The notes under the pieces are model-generated. The model ran no database searches. It was not told the DNA's origin and saw only the letters and a program-made list of their open reading frames with translations. Positions 32,801 to 44,959 of a stretch of 64,000 nucleotides of DNA are shown here, one piece after another; the stretch's first letter is position 1, and each line of letters starts with the position of its first letter. The position numbers were made by a program, and so were the translations under genes. Origin of the DNA: Dictyophora rubrovolvata (lineage: Eukaryota > Basidiomycota > Agaricomycetes > Phallales > Phallaceae); assembly GCA_029959195.1 (NCBI GenBank), contig CP114127.1, forward strand, positions 1 to 64,000, read 5' to 3'.

Positions 32801-32846
32801 CCCGTGTCCCATGGGACAATGTCTCATGAGACACTTCCCCAGTCGC
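32797..32846. repeat. Right terminal inverted repeat
   Basis: Inverted copy of 31373-31424, again with GTGTCCCATGGGACA and GTCTCATGAGAC palindromes, ending CCCAGTCGC. Confidence 0.85.
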
Positions 32847-32849
32847 GGT

Positions 32850-33830
32850 CGTTTCGTGGTTGTATGTTCACCTTTCGTGTCCCGCATGTCCCGGACCAGA
32901 CTCCGAGTCGTTAGATGGGGCGATTGTGTGACCAAGCAAATCTACAACGGCGTTGGCAAGCAAGTGTTGAAGTTCTCATTCCAGACTTCTGAAGGATAAT
33001 GCAATAACTTCAGCATCGCTGTTGGCATTCACCCTCTCCACTGATTTGCACCAGTCATGTGAACCAGGGCAAAGGCAAGGCCAGTGGTTGAGTCTCATTA
33101 TCATCTTTTTCCTATATATCACTTTTCTAATCAATTCCCATGCCAGACTCGGAATCAAAGACGAAACAACAATTGTACAATGTTCCACCTCCAAAATAAA
33201 ACGGACATGAAGGGATACATACGTCCAGGACAAGGAACCCCATATATCATATTGCTGATGTGATTCTGTTTACTACCGCGGCGATTGTTCATCTTAAATG
33301 TCTTAGAGCTTCCGAGCTCTTAAACAAAAAAGAGCTAATGCTGACCTCGCACATGCACCGGTCCTAATTGCTTCCACTTCTAAATTCAATAACCCACGCG
33401 TTTAATAAATGGACTGCCTTGCAAATTAAAATGGGCTACATATGCCGGCGATCTTGGTGCTTATCACGTGTCATATATGTCATGAACTGAAATACATGCG
33501 TAAATCATATTTTTGGTAATTGAGTATTGGGTATTGAATGGTGACGGGGTTTAACTATTGCCATTTCGACTTTTCCCATAAACCTAGGTGATCCTCGCTG
33601 AGTGGATCCATCGTGAGCTCGTGCCTGTACATATCACCTTACTAGACTTGGTTTGGGGCACTAGTGATATCATTAGACGCGGGAATGGGTCAAGAGGTTA
33701 TTCTATTGGGCGATTTGCTTTAGCCGAAAAGACTAGATGCCTTGTCATTTCGTGATATAGACGTCGGAGAATTCGATCAGACGCCAAAAATATCTTCTAT
33801 TCCCAAAATACAAAGTCGATCGTTTCTTTG
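32850..33830. other. Intergenic, nothing recognised
   Basis: About 1 kb between the transposon and the acyltransferase start. Short frames only. No clear promoter element. Confidence 0.55.
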
Positions 33831-33838
33831 CTCACACC

Positions 33839-35708
33839 ATGGCGAACCTATCGACCAACTGGGTTTTCCAGCAATCTACCGAGGCGTATGAGAGGTAAAT
33901 AAGCCGTCGTATCTGCTGAAATATAATTATGTCTTGCATTATAGACCATTTGCATCGTCTGAGACTTGTTATGGCTCTTTATTACACTTCTTCGACTCGT
34001 AAGCATCATACTATGACTTCAGTTCGCAATTCAATTACCTTTATACCAAACACTGAACAGAACTGGTACATATTGTTGTGGTGTTACCTTCAAGACATCC
34101 GGTATACCTCGAGCGACTGTTATTAGTTTAGTTCAGGAAGCAATTGGTCGGTTTAGGTATAAATCTAGATCTCCAGGGTTCCATTTGAACACAAACATTG
34201 CTAAACCACATTTATAGATTTTATGCGCCCATAATTGCATGCGATAGGAAGGTATACAAAGAGCAACCATTGCGTCAGTCTCTTGTTTACAAACCAGCCT
34301 CGAATGCCGAGGAAGTCAGAACCTGGGCAGAAGAAAGTTTAACCATCGAAGCAGGCGGAGCCAATCTAAAAGAATACCTCTCTCAAAGAGCAGAAATGAG
34401 ATTACCTTACGTTCATTCAAATGGCCGTGAACAATATTTCGGTTGCTGCCTTGCATTGCATGAAGATGAAGATGTGTACTCGTTTATTGGTCATGTATCC
34501 CATGGTTTCGTTGATGGACGACCATACTTGAACTTCACACGATTTATACTAAACACGATTGCTTCTCCCAGTCAAGGGGCAAATGTCTATGAGCTGGAAT
34601 GGGGAACAGAATGGAAGAACCTTCCTGATTGTCCCGGGACATTAGCTCGTCGCAATGTACGATTAACGGATTCTGATTGGGAACAAGGCTGGAAAGAGCT
34701 CCAAGACCAGTTTGAAAAAGTCTTCGACCGTAAAGAAGTAAGAAAATTATGATTATTTCTTCCTGAAGTTAGAAAATCATAAACGACCATTTAGCTTGGT
34801 GAATCCTTGAAGCCCTCTCGCCCCCCGTCATCTGGTCAAGGTTCCATGACTCGAGCCTCCTATCAAATTGATGAAACGGCACTTGATACTATTAAAAGCG
34901 AGCTCAAGAAGCTGGGCTTTAGTATGGCTGTTTTTGTCCCAGCAGCGCATGTGCTGACCGTTTTTCAAAAAAACCAACCTCTGCAACCGCATTCTTATGT
35001 TACGTTAGATTTATCAATGTAAGAAATCTATCAATTCGCTTGATCATGTTCAGCAAAAACATTTACATTGATACATACAGGATTGACACCGTTCGCTTTT
35101 TCCCTCCCGAATATTCCGGTCCTCTCATGGCTTCCTCTCGCACGGCATTTGTTCCACTTATAGTTGAAGCAAAAAATATAAATTGGAATGCGACGATACG
35201 TGATCAGTTGATATGCATCATGGAGCTTCTCGAGAAACAGGTTCAATACTATCTATGTTATCCTCAGCTCACGTTAATCGATACGGTCGGACCTAGTAAA
35301 CCAGATGTTGCACCGATGCATCCTTATACGTGTATTATTTCATATATTGGAGTAATCGATGCAGTTATACCAAGTACAATATCAAGCGAAGCTGGAGCTA
35401 TCAGGTTGCGAATTCTGGATTTTAATGTTATGCACCGACATGCGGGTGGTTTTCAGAGACCGTAAGAAAAAAAATACTCTTCCTATAATTTCTGAACCTG
35501 TTTACAGTTCACATATATTTTGGACTTTTCAAGGGAAGTTCAACGTATTGATACAGGTTTGTGTTTTTTGGTTATCTTAAAATAAGAACGATAACACATC
35601 TTGTACCAGGGGAACAATAGTTGGGACATCGAATATTTTGAAAAAGTATTGGAAGAAACGGCAAATAATATGTTGGAATTTATTTCTTGTAGTAGGAGTC
35701 AGCTTTAG
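33839..35708 (+). CDS. HxxxD acyltransferase, condensation-domain-like
   Basis: Intact seven- or eight-exon gene. The first exons (33839-33894, 33945-33998, 34061 on) join in phase: MANLSTNWVFQQSTEAYER, then CCGVTFKTSGIPRATVISLV and FYAPII after another intron. The active-site region is FIGHVSHGFVDGRPYLNF, holding the H-x-x-x-D-G motif of chloramphenicol acetyltransferase, BAHD and NRPS condensation folds, here with the first His of HH replaced. The C-terminal half reads AVFVPAAHVLTVFQ, ISYIGVIDAVIPS and RILDFNVMHRHAGG. The family is common in agaricomycetes and uncharacterised; it presumably moves an acyl group onto an alcohol or amine. The terpene synthase lies 12 kb away, so a cluster is not obvious. 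Confidence 0.75.
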
Positions 35709-35714
35709 ATAGTG

Positions 35715-36378
35715 CAACTGTACTTTTTAAGTGAGAACAGGTTGATTACTAACAATAACATGCAACAACACTGTATGCAGGTTGAGGTTTGTGACTAGTG
35801 TCGAAAAAAGAAGTGTGCTATACTTGAAGCCTTTTATGAATTGCTGTCGTAGGATCACCCGAGATCGTGATAGAAATGCAAACCCGCGTAGCCACGGCAT
35901 GCCTTGACGACAGTCACGTATTAGCCTTAAATCTTACCTGGAGCTTAAAGCTTAAAGGCGCAGCTTCTTGTGATGTGAAGTGGATATGATCGACATTCCC
36001 GCAACGGAAAGCCGTCGTACCATACCACAGCATACCACGGGGCTATTTGCGATCGGTTACCATACCAATGGCGGTCATGATTCGCTTTATGCATTGTGTT
36101 CCTCTTCTCTATCATTCATCATTTTCTTCTTTCTGTTTTCATCGTCTCATAGATCCAGTACATGACATTCTCAATGTACCTAGCACTCTTTTTTCCTCGA
36201 GGTACGAACAACTGTCAGACTTGCGCTGCGCCGCACGCTTTGGACACCTTGTTTGAGGCTCAAAGGTTCAAGCTGCATATAATATAGATAATTGCACCAT
36301 GGTTCGCAGGCATATTTTGGCAATACGTTGAGCCATACACATGATAGATATTTAAAAATTACAGATATCCTCCCGAGA
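35715..36378. other. Intergenic, nothing recognised
   Basis: Shared 3' region of the convergent acyltransferase and GH35 genes. No structure seen. Confidence 0.6.
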
Positions 36379-36383
36379 ATTCA

Positions 36384-39300
36384 TTACACAATTTGACGAG
36401 GTGACCATGGAGGATTATTAACCGCAATTGCACCAACTCCACCAGAGATACGACCATCAATGACTAAGGAAAGGTTAGGCGTGACTGTAGAGTTTGCGTC
36501 CAGTGACCATAGAGCAACAGCCACAGTACTGATGATTATTTCAGAAAAGGAACGAACTTCTTTATAGATGTACTTACTTTTTCCCGTTATAATTGAGCAA
36601 CCCCTGATGTACTGGGAATTTCACTTGCGGGCCTAAATTACCAACACGCTAAAAAGATGAGATAAGATGCGACAGAATAACGAATCTGGACAGTTAATGA
36701 GCGAACCTTTCCATAACTCCATCCGTTCACAAATAACAATGCGCGATACCTCTCGGAGTTATCTTCAAAAACGAATGACATAGGTACATCCGTTCCATGG
36801 GGAATATCCAAATCAAACGTGGTGACGAAGAATCCAACTCCTGCTTGATTATCCGGCAATCCTTCTGAGAGGGATCTACGAGACCAGGACGAGGTGTCGA
36901 ATCCAGGAAGGTGCCACCCGGCCCGTTCACCGAAAAGCCCCCCTTCATTAAATATACCGCGAGTCTTATCAGGGTAGCTTGCAAAAAAAAAAAAAGAATT
37001 CGTGAAATCAGATGATGATTGCTAGTGATTTATGTAAAATATACTTGGTATATCCTCCCAGCTTTCCCTGAACCTTCCATATACCGAAATTACCGGCGCT
37101 GAGCTCAAACCCTGATATGCCTCGGGGAGATTTTGGGTCATTCGTGCTAGCTATGAAGAGTTCAATTTCCTCATCGAGAAAGATGGTGTCAACAAAAAAT
37201 CGTACATCCACTTTCGTCTAACCCTGTATTATCTTGAAGAACAGTGATAATGTTATCCTGGCCAATTTTCACCGAGCCTAGTGGAAATTCGAATATCTCG
37301 TTTGTCTGTGAGAGAGTGGAGCTATAAAACACGGTCAAACGCTGGCGTAACAACAACACATAAATCGGGGATGCACCTGTCCCCTGGGGTTGACTTGATG
37401 AAAAGATTGTTGATCCAGACACTTGCCGCAAACGCTAAAACGAAGTTAACAATTGTTACTTCCTCTAGTACTTATACCTTACCTGTACCACCAGAAATAC
37501 TTAAATTAGCGAACGTTTCTACTCCTGTACCCGTGAAATGTCCACGCCATAAAACAATTCCTTCACAGCTACAGCAATCAAGTTCAGTAGGACATCTTCA
37601 ACGAGAAAACACGTACAATCCATAATCGCAACCTAATGAACAATACTGAGAAATTTCAACAAAAAGGAATAAAGCCTTTACCATATAAAACTCTGCCATC
37701 ACCGAACAAAGGTGGTTGTATGATGTTCGTTGTTGTGTGGTTGGCAGTTATCCAATCTTGATCCGAAAAACCTGGTTTAATCTCGGGAAGACTGTCGGAA
37801 AATCTCCAACTAGTAAGTGCTGGTGTCTTTAAGGATGACAGGCTCGTCTGGATCGTCAAATGTCCCGTTAAGGCACTTGATTCGCTTTGAGCTCGCTTGA
37901 GGTTCTCCACGAGTACACCGTTCCATGAAACAGTTTTGACGGTCTCCGGAGCGTACACAGTCAAAATGGTACTTTCGTTCAAATCACCAACCAGTTTAAG
38001 TACGCTTCCTTCAATGGTCGCATTTCGAACAAGATAGGGTCCACCGACAAGGATAGTATCATTGGACCCAAACTGCCAGTAGGAGGCCAATGGCGAGGAA
38101 GAACTGGGAATTACTGGTGCCCAAAATGTTGCAGCAGTCACCGGATCACTGAAAAGAACTAGGAGAGAGCTGGTATCGAAAACAGTCACGAGTCCATTTA
38201 TTCCCGGTAGGAAGGTAACGGTGTTGATAGCATTGATGGAATCATTGGAAATGTTTACTGAAGAATGAAACGAAGTAGATTCTGTAAGAGAGTTGGTCAA
38301 AGGGAAATCGAAAGCAGCCTCATGGAATTGATCAGAATCCCCAAAGAGGAAAAGGACATCTCGGCTCCCTATCGTTCCGGAGAAGAAAATGCTTGCTGTG
38401 GAATAGAGTAATTGCGAGTCTCCAAATGGATAGTCGGTGACTACGACTTTGCTTTGTCTTCCATTGAGGTTTATGGACGGGAAAGTTCGGGGTAAGGTTA
38501 AGGGGCCTTTGGATGTATTAACGTTCAGAGAAAAGTTAATGTTCTGCCTGTATAAACGATAGAAGTGCAATTGTAAAATCATTCATGTTAGGATTACGTA
38601 CGTGGACGTCGAATCATTCTGTCTTGCGATATAAAACCCAGTTTTTGAGTCTGGGTTATGCAAGAACGTAACGAAAGCGGCCGATCCGTTGACTGAGACT
38701 GCATCAGTGCTGGTATCTCCAATCCAGTCAGTTTTCCTGAATTCAGAAGAACTTCTAAGAAAAAGAGCCTGTCTTTTCAACTCATCGAACTTTGCGGATA
38801 GAGCGCGGTTTTCTCTGATGGATGCTCCATAATCGTAGCTGATAATGTATGTGGGCTACCGACAAAAAAACCATTTCTAGTGAAATGACTGTATACCTCG
38901 TATAAACACCCGGATATGGAAGATTCCCCCACGACGTTCCTCTAAAATTCAAAAGTTGGTGAGTGAGACTGACTGGTAACGAAGAAATACTTAATATACC
39001 CATAAAGCATATAAAAGGATATGAGTTTGGCATTCGATGCCCAATTCTGTTTGTAAAAGACATCCTGAAAATCTTGACCCGTCAAAACTTCGCAGGCATC
39101 ATAACCTGGACCCGCCCAAGGATCGAATGATCCACCTATGGACCAGTTGAGAATTTACCAATTTTCTTTGCGTAGAGGAATAGGGCAGACCTTGGAACTC
39201 TGGGAAGTACCCCGGTCGTGAGGGATCAACCTCTTCGAAATATTGATGATAATTCAGGGTGACAGGCGACCAGTTCTGAGGGAGAAGCGACGTGCAGCTG

Positions 39301-40643
39301 CTATTGATTACAGCAATGATAAGAGCTTACCTCCGGGGTTGAACAATCGAACCCCTGTGGATAGGAATCCTGAAGTCATCATAGTGAAGATAATCATCTT
39401 ATAAAAATGGTGTTGAATACCAGGCCATAGATATCAACGGCACCCGTGCCGTTTATGAAATTGCGCCCCATTCCGGGATCATTATAAGTCCTAGGAAAAG
39501 AATAAGAGATCGTTCCCCTAATGACACATCGATATTACAATGGGACCACAACGCCCCCCGCACGGTAGGCGAGTTCCAGTTCTGCGAAATATTCAGCACG
39601 AGAAATAGGAGATTGTTCGTATTCATTGTCTATAGTCAAGTGTGACTTGGGAACCGCACAGCGTTAATGAAGGGAGTCAGTATCTCACCGACTTGAACAG
39701 CTGGAAGATGTTTGAGTGTTTCGAGGATGTTCTGTTCGTCTTAAAAGCTTACCAATGATAGGACCATCGTGAGTGACTTGATTAGGGACGATAGCATCGA
39801 TGATGCTTTGAATGTAAGGCGTCCACGCAGCCTTGAAGTCAGTTGCGTTGGTGCGTAATTCTCCTGCAACTTCACTAGTAACCCAGTGGGCAATTCCGCC
39901 GGCGGTGGTTTCGGCATTAATCTACGTTTTCGTCTTAGTTGGAAGAGAAACGTGGGCTTTAAAATGTTGTTCTCACATATGGGCCTATAAAAATAGGTAT
40001 GTCAGGAAAAACAGACCACAAACAAGGTTAAGCACCTGGTCGAAGAACAATGAAAACCCCGACAGCTTTTGCTGCGTCGAATAGGGTTTGCAGGTTTCTC
40101 CAGTCGTCGAAATCCAAAACATCACGAGACGGGTTGGACAAGCCCCCTGTTGGAAATCGCAGTTAACGCCTCTGTAAGGTATATTGTACAGGCCAAACCC
40201 TTACAGTGAACATATATACTGTTGGGGACGAATAAAGAGCACGGATCAAACAGAGGAGAAAGGTCAAGACGAACCTAACTGCGTTAAGACCTGCTGCTTT
40301 GAATTTTTGAAATATGTCGAGCCATAAATCCGGAACGGGTATACGGAAGGCGTGAAACTCCCCGGAACTAGATATTTATAAGCTTGAAGTCAATATTAAA
40401 GGCACAGGTACACCCGCACTATAAGAATATCCGTTGATTTTTGACAAAAATGGAGTGGTTGTCCCATTGCACGACATCCGTGAGGTTGTTTGACTGACGG
40501 GGAGAATCCGCTAGCACATTTTTAGGATTAGATATGGGGTTAGATACAGAAGAAGTGGCGCATTGGAGAGTAGCAGGCCAAGTCAATAATACCAGGCCAA
40601 GAGACAAAACGGCAGATAGCGTCAAAGAAAACCGTTTGGTCAT
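36384..40643 (-). CDS. Secreted beta-galactosidase, GH35
   Basis: Large multi-exon gene for a fungal GH35 beta-galactosidase, which removes beta-galactose from hemicellulose and pectin side chains. The chosen ATG (40641-40643) opens a signal peptide ([20 protein letters not shown]); an upstream in-frame Met would bury it. The catalytic barrel reads [30 protein letters not shown], the acid/base segment [11 protein letters not shown] (usual form QIENEY) and the nucleophile segment PGYFPEFQ. Later domains include the long beta region at 37.66-38.58 kb and the jelly-roll [19 protein letters not shown] then [13 protein letters not shown]. It ends [17 protein letters not shown]. No broken frame was noticed. 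With the GH27 enzyme it suggests growth on galactosylated plant polymers. Confidence 0.85.
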
Positions 40644-41163
40644 AGTGTAGCTGCTGACTGGACGTTCAGTCTTCAGGTTCTTCTCTTTATTGATTCTGTC
40701 CTTATATTTCGCAAAATGTTCCACAGCTTCTGTCCTATAAATGGATTCCATAGTTCCTCGCGGTCCGTTTTCAGGACTTGCGAATGCCCAGAGATTCAAT
40801 AACCTATTGGGGAAGCGACTGGTGGTGGTCAGAATACCTGTCCTGTCTTCGAAAAAGAAGTATGTACGGAAAAATTAACCCTGTCTCCACTGGTTCAAGT
40901 AAGATGTTCTTGCGTCACTTGAGCTAACGGGAAATCGTGGTTTGGAGCTGAAGATTGCTTGTTTCGCGAAACGGAAAATGAACCGTGTGAACATGTGACA
41001 CAAGATTCCAAAGCACGTGATGCACGTGACGACACATGATTCACCGCCACAGTTCCCGCGGACCGCGAACTCGCAGCGAAAGAGTTCACTCTGATTGCTG
41101 TTTCTCAAACTAAAACTTTTAAATTGAATTTCGGTATATTAGAAGTCCGCGGAATCGACCGTC

Positions 41164-42011
41164 ATGGCTACTCCCAGAGCTGATCAAAAACTCGCTCGAC
41201 CTTTGTTTATTGATAGACATGTCATTGCCATCTCAAAACCATCTGGCGTGGTTTCACAAATGCATGGTGGGCTCAATAAATGTGCCCGTGATCACCACGA
41301 AGCTGTGAAAAACAGTTTTAATTTACTTGTGACTGGAGCTAATACCATTATTAGGAACCCCTAGAACCCATACTTGATGGTATTCTTCACGATCTCATAC
41401 CCAAGAAGCTCTCCAAATTGATGCAACCATTATGTAGATCTTGTGACCAAATTCGGGCTCGATTTAAAACCTATTCCAGTTCACAGGCTGGGCAAAGTTA
41501 CGTGGTGGAACTCCTTAGCACGGTCCGGTGTCGCTCACAAGGTGATCACTTATTTTTCTCTAATAGAACACAACAGGGGTACTCCTCCTCGCACCCAAAT
41601 TTTGAAAGGTATATTGCTACCACTCTCGCGAGGCTGACGTTGCTCATATCATTAACCCCAATTTTAGGAGACACCCTTCATTCAATTAGTAAGCCTTCAG
41701 CAAAAATCACTGGAGTAGTCGACATCCCAGATGATCGTCTCTTCCTACATGCTTCCCAAATATCGTTTACGGTAGGGGATAATTCATTCTTATGGCGCAC
41801 GCAGTCCTTCCTTTGATCAAGTCTTTTCTAGCGATATCGAAAGACTACTCCTAAAAAATACTCAGTTGAAGTCTTTGCCCCGCTGCCGAAAGATTTCCTC
41901 GCCGTTTGTCACGAATTAAGACTCAAACTGGACTTAAGAGCTGTTCATGGGGGCGCTTTAGTAAATGGAGAAAACGCGCCATGGAACTTGATTGATTTTG
42001 AGTCGTGGTAG
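41164..42011 (+). pseudogene. RluA-type pseudouridine synthase, decayed
   Basis: Resembles mitochondrial RNA pseudouridine synthases (RPUSD4/RluD group). The start reads RPLFIDRHVIAISKPSGVV. A 59-base intron is still intact after EPILD, then FGLDLKPIPVHRLGK. The family motif HRLDxxTTG has lost the catalytic Asp (HRLG) and the TTG. Later pieces, RLFLHASQISF and FAPLPKDFLAVCHEL, match the family but lie in different frames, and the end NAPWNLIDFESW runs to TAG at 42009-42011. Several frameshifts are needed to connect them. Either a dead gene or a heavily misread one; loss of the catalytic residue favours dead. Confidence 0.7.
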
Positions 42012-42014
42012 ACG

Positions 42015-43170
42015 AGTAGGTCCTCAGCACCCAGTGTAAACCTAAGTTTCATTCAACAGGAAGGTAATGGCATACAGTACTAGTGGTCCCACAACAGAGT
42101 TGTTTATTCCCTCTCTAAACCATTTACAAGCTCTCAGCTGCGACGGCCGAACATCAAACTTTCGACCTTTCTCCTTCAAGTTGTGCTGCGCCTCTTCTTC
42201 ATTATGACAAGTCTGTCAAAATATCAAACCTACCTTACTGTTTTTTTCAAAAAAAACTCTTGCTGCCGACCGGCGAGCATTTTCAAACATGAAAGCCGAT
42301 GTCGCAAAAATCCCAACACCCCAATTTATTAAGCAAGCTGATCAAGGCTCCAACTGAGTCCAACAAGCTCTATAAACGGTCTATCGGCAATGCAGATTCT
42401 GATAGGAGAACAAAATAATCACTTGATGCTTTCCGGATAACTCTAATTGGACGTGTCCACGGATTCATAATTTCAAAGAATTTCGTTTACTAAGCGGGGC
42501 CGATGAGACGATGCTTGGTTGTAGGTCCACATCATAACACATCCATGCTAATACAGTTGCGTACAGGTCATGCACCGCTGAATTACTTCCTGCATAAGAT
42601 AAGAAGAGCGGAATCACCAGTGTCCAGAATGCGAGTTGGGGAAAGAAGATGTATCGCAACACATCATACCGAAGAAATCATTGGCAGCGTCACTGGATGC
42701 GATGAAGCTGCTATTCGAATTTGTAAACGAAGCGAAACAAAATGCAGAGCCAAAAACGAAAGAAAGAAAAAAGACAAAGGGGACGGCGCGGCATGACAAC
42801 GAGCGCATAAAATTCACACGACGAACTAGCCCAAAACATATGCGAAGTGAACTCACAGAGCAAAACGAGAAGGCTAATATGACTTTATTTCAGAAACAAG
42901 GAACTATAGAAGAGGAACACGAACGGGTGGCCGGCCAAAGAAGTCTTAACTCCTAGAGATTCACTACGGGATTTACACAGTGCACACAAACGGATCTGAA
43001 AACCCTTGTTACACAGCGCGCATTGTCAAGTAAGGACTAACGTTCGAACGGACTAGTACGTAACAATTATGTCAGTTATTACTTCGTGACTCGTGCAATG
43101 TCTATTAATGGACGGTATGTAGTTCGGTAGAAAATAAATAAATAAAACTTTACTAAAACACAACCATAAA
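42015..43170. other. Stretch without a supported gene
   Basis: A 106-codon Lys/Glu-rich plus-strand frame at 42636-42956 (LLFEFVNEAKQNAEPKTKER) has no recognisable partner exons or family. The remainder is AT-rich. Confidence 0.45.
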
Positions 43171-43176
43171 ATTATT

Positions 43177-44956
43177 CTAAACCTGGTTGATTCTCAGTGG
43201 TGTCATAGCGTCCACTTCAGCTTCATCAGCTAATTCTTCATCTGCACCATCAATGTAATCATAGTGGAGATTATCACGAACCGTGACAGGTTCATATGTG
43301 CTCATAGGGATACTCTCGCCACTAAATCTCGAAGATACTAAGGATGAGACTCGGGGAGCACGCGTCTTGGCCCCTGACGTATAAGTTTGATCCCCAAATT
43401 CAGCCAGGAGCCTTTCTTGAGATGGCCTCCAGCTGCCTTGTGAGGTATATTTAGCTTCGACTTCTCGTATTACGGGTGCATTTCTTCGGCGAAGGGCGAG
43501 GAAAAAACGAGCAAGCAGTATAGTAGGTAACCTAGAAACTTTAATTATTATTTTGAACTGAAAGTAATTCACGAAAAGGATTACGAGATGTTTATTGGTG
43601 CGGCATCAGCGAACTCTTGAACCTAAGGAAGAGGTTCTTATCAATATTATTCGTTATGACGATGAAGCGCAACGTACACGATCGGGAAGAGCCTTGCAAT
43701 TCACAATTAGAATTATATTTCACATATAGCAAAGAAACTTACATGGGTCAAGACATTAATCGTGATCACTAAAACAACCATTAGTCTAAACAAGCCGTTA
43801 TGAGGATTTTGGGGGAAGTAAGCAAAAGAGAAGCCGTTATACCCAAATTCATATATTCCCTGCTCGAATACCAAGACAGATAAACTTTTTAATCTGGATG
43901 TTTTTCTGAAACTACGCCATGTTCCAAAGGTATGGTAAACTGTTATCGCGAAGCACAAGGTTTGTGTGGCAACGTTCAAAGCCGCTTGTATCTCTCCTTC
44001 TGTAAAAGGAAGACAGTAAAGATGTGTTAGAAACTAATGACAACATCTACTAACCTCTGAGAAACAGATAGTTAGGTAAGGATAAAAAGCATTGCAAAAA
44101 ATTTGCTCACATTTTGAACGTTCTTAGCAGCGCTGGGGGCAAGCTGTTGTTTTGTAAACAAATCGAAATCACAGTCTAAAGTTAAGATAATTCAGTGCTT
44201 ATTTTTGAATTAAAAAATGACAGCATAATGACTGGTATGGTTACAATATTGTTGACAAAACGAGCCAACTCGATTGGTAGTAAAATCAGTACGACAAATT
44301 TTCGGTTTCCCGAAATGGCATATGCTCGAGCGATAAATTGGCCTGATTTCAAGTTAGGGTATGAAGAATGTTTGAGAAAGGACTAAGTGTGAAAATAAAA
44401 CCGACCAAAGAATGCATGTGTCGATAAAATTGAGACTAATATTGATGCAGTTTCGTATCCTATACACGATCTGAACGCAAAATTAGTACACCTTTTTTTA
44501 AATCAGCTGATAGCGATGATTCACTAAACATAAACAATAAACGCGGTAACAGGTATATTGAGGAAATGGGATCACACCTTTCCCACTTTAACGAAGTCTC
44601 CAAAGCAACTGACAAGCAAGGACGCCATCGTTCCGTACCGTGAAATAACGTAAAAACAAGAGCCTAGTGTGAATCTCCTGCTCCAGACAAGCTCTCTCTC
44701 TTGGTCTAAAGTTAAGAGACTGTCCCAAACCATCATTGCTAAGGTCAAGGTCATTCATGAACATATGCTGCATGAAAGAGGGTCTTTCACTTAATCCGGA
44801 AAAAAGAAGGCGGTGTGAAATAATACTGTGTGGATGAAAATATTTTTTTAAAAAATCACGACATGAAGCGAGATTAGTAATGACATACTTCTCATACGTT
44901 TCTTGGGTAAGGAGCTGTATGAATTCCTGAAGCGTAATAGTTTTGGTAGATGACAT
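43177..44956 (-). CDS. DUF6533-type multi-pass membrane protein
   Basis: Start ATG at 44956 reads MSSTKTITLQEFIQ. After one or two introns comes the diagnostic DUF6533 segment MMVWDSLLTLDQERELVWSR, then FTLGSCFYVISRYGTMASLL. Further membrane helices follow at 43.7-43.98 kb (VATQTLCFAITVYHTFGTW; LFRLMVVLVITINVLTHV). The last exon reads LPTILLARFFLALRR and a cytosolic acidic tail ending MTPLRINQV. This is one of the largest basidiomycete-specific membrane families and has no assigned role. The join between the first exon and the DUF6533 segment is not in phase by eye, so a missed intron or an error lies near 44.77-44.88 kb. Confidence 0.65.
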
Positions 44957-44959
44957 GAT

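Larger units (their letters stand above)
31373..32846. mobile_element. KDZ-type DNA transposon derivative, 1.47 kb
   Basis: Terminal inverted repeats of about 50 bases (31373-31424 and 32797-32846) begin GCGACTGGG and contain two near-palindromes, GTGTCCCATGGGACAC and GTCTCATGAGAC. Inside are a plus-strand zinc-finger gene (31562-32377) and, convergent to it, the 5' exon of a minus-strand gene like the CxC5 region found before KDZ transposases. The rest of the transposase is missing, so this is an internally deleted, non-autonomous element. No certain target-site duplication could be seen at the ends. Confidence 0.75.

Noticed and set aside
31373-32846. Reading the palindromic repeats as operators or insulators
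   Set aside because: They occur as an inverted pair at both ends of a segment with transposon-type genes, which fits terminal repeats better.
39833-40084. 83-codon plus frame
   Set aside because: Antisense to the GH35 catalytic domain.
42636-42956. 106-codon Lys/Glu-rich frame
   Set aside because: No motif, no conserved-looking segments, no evidence of exons around it.
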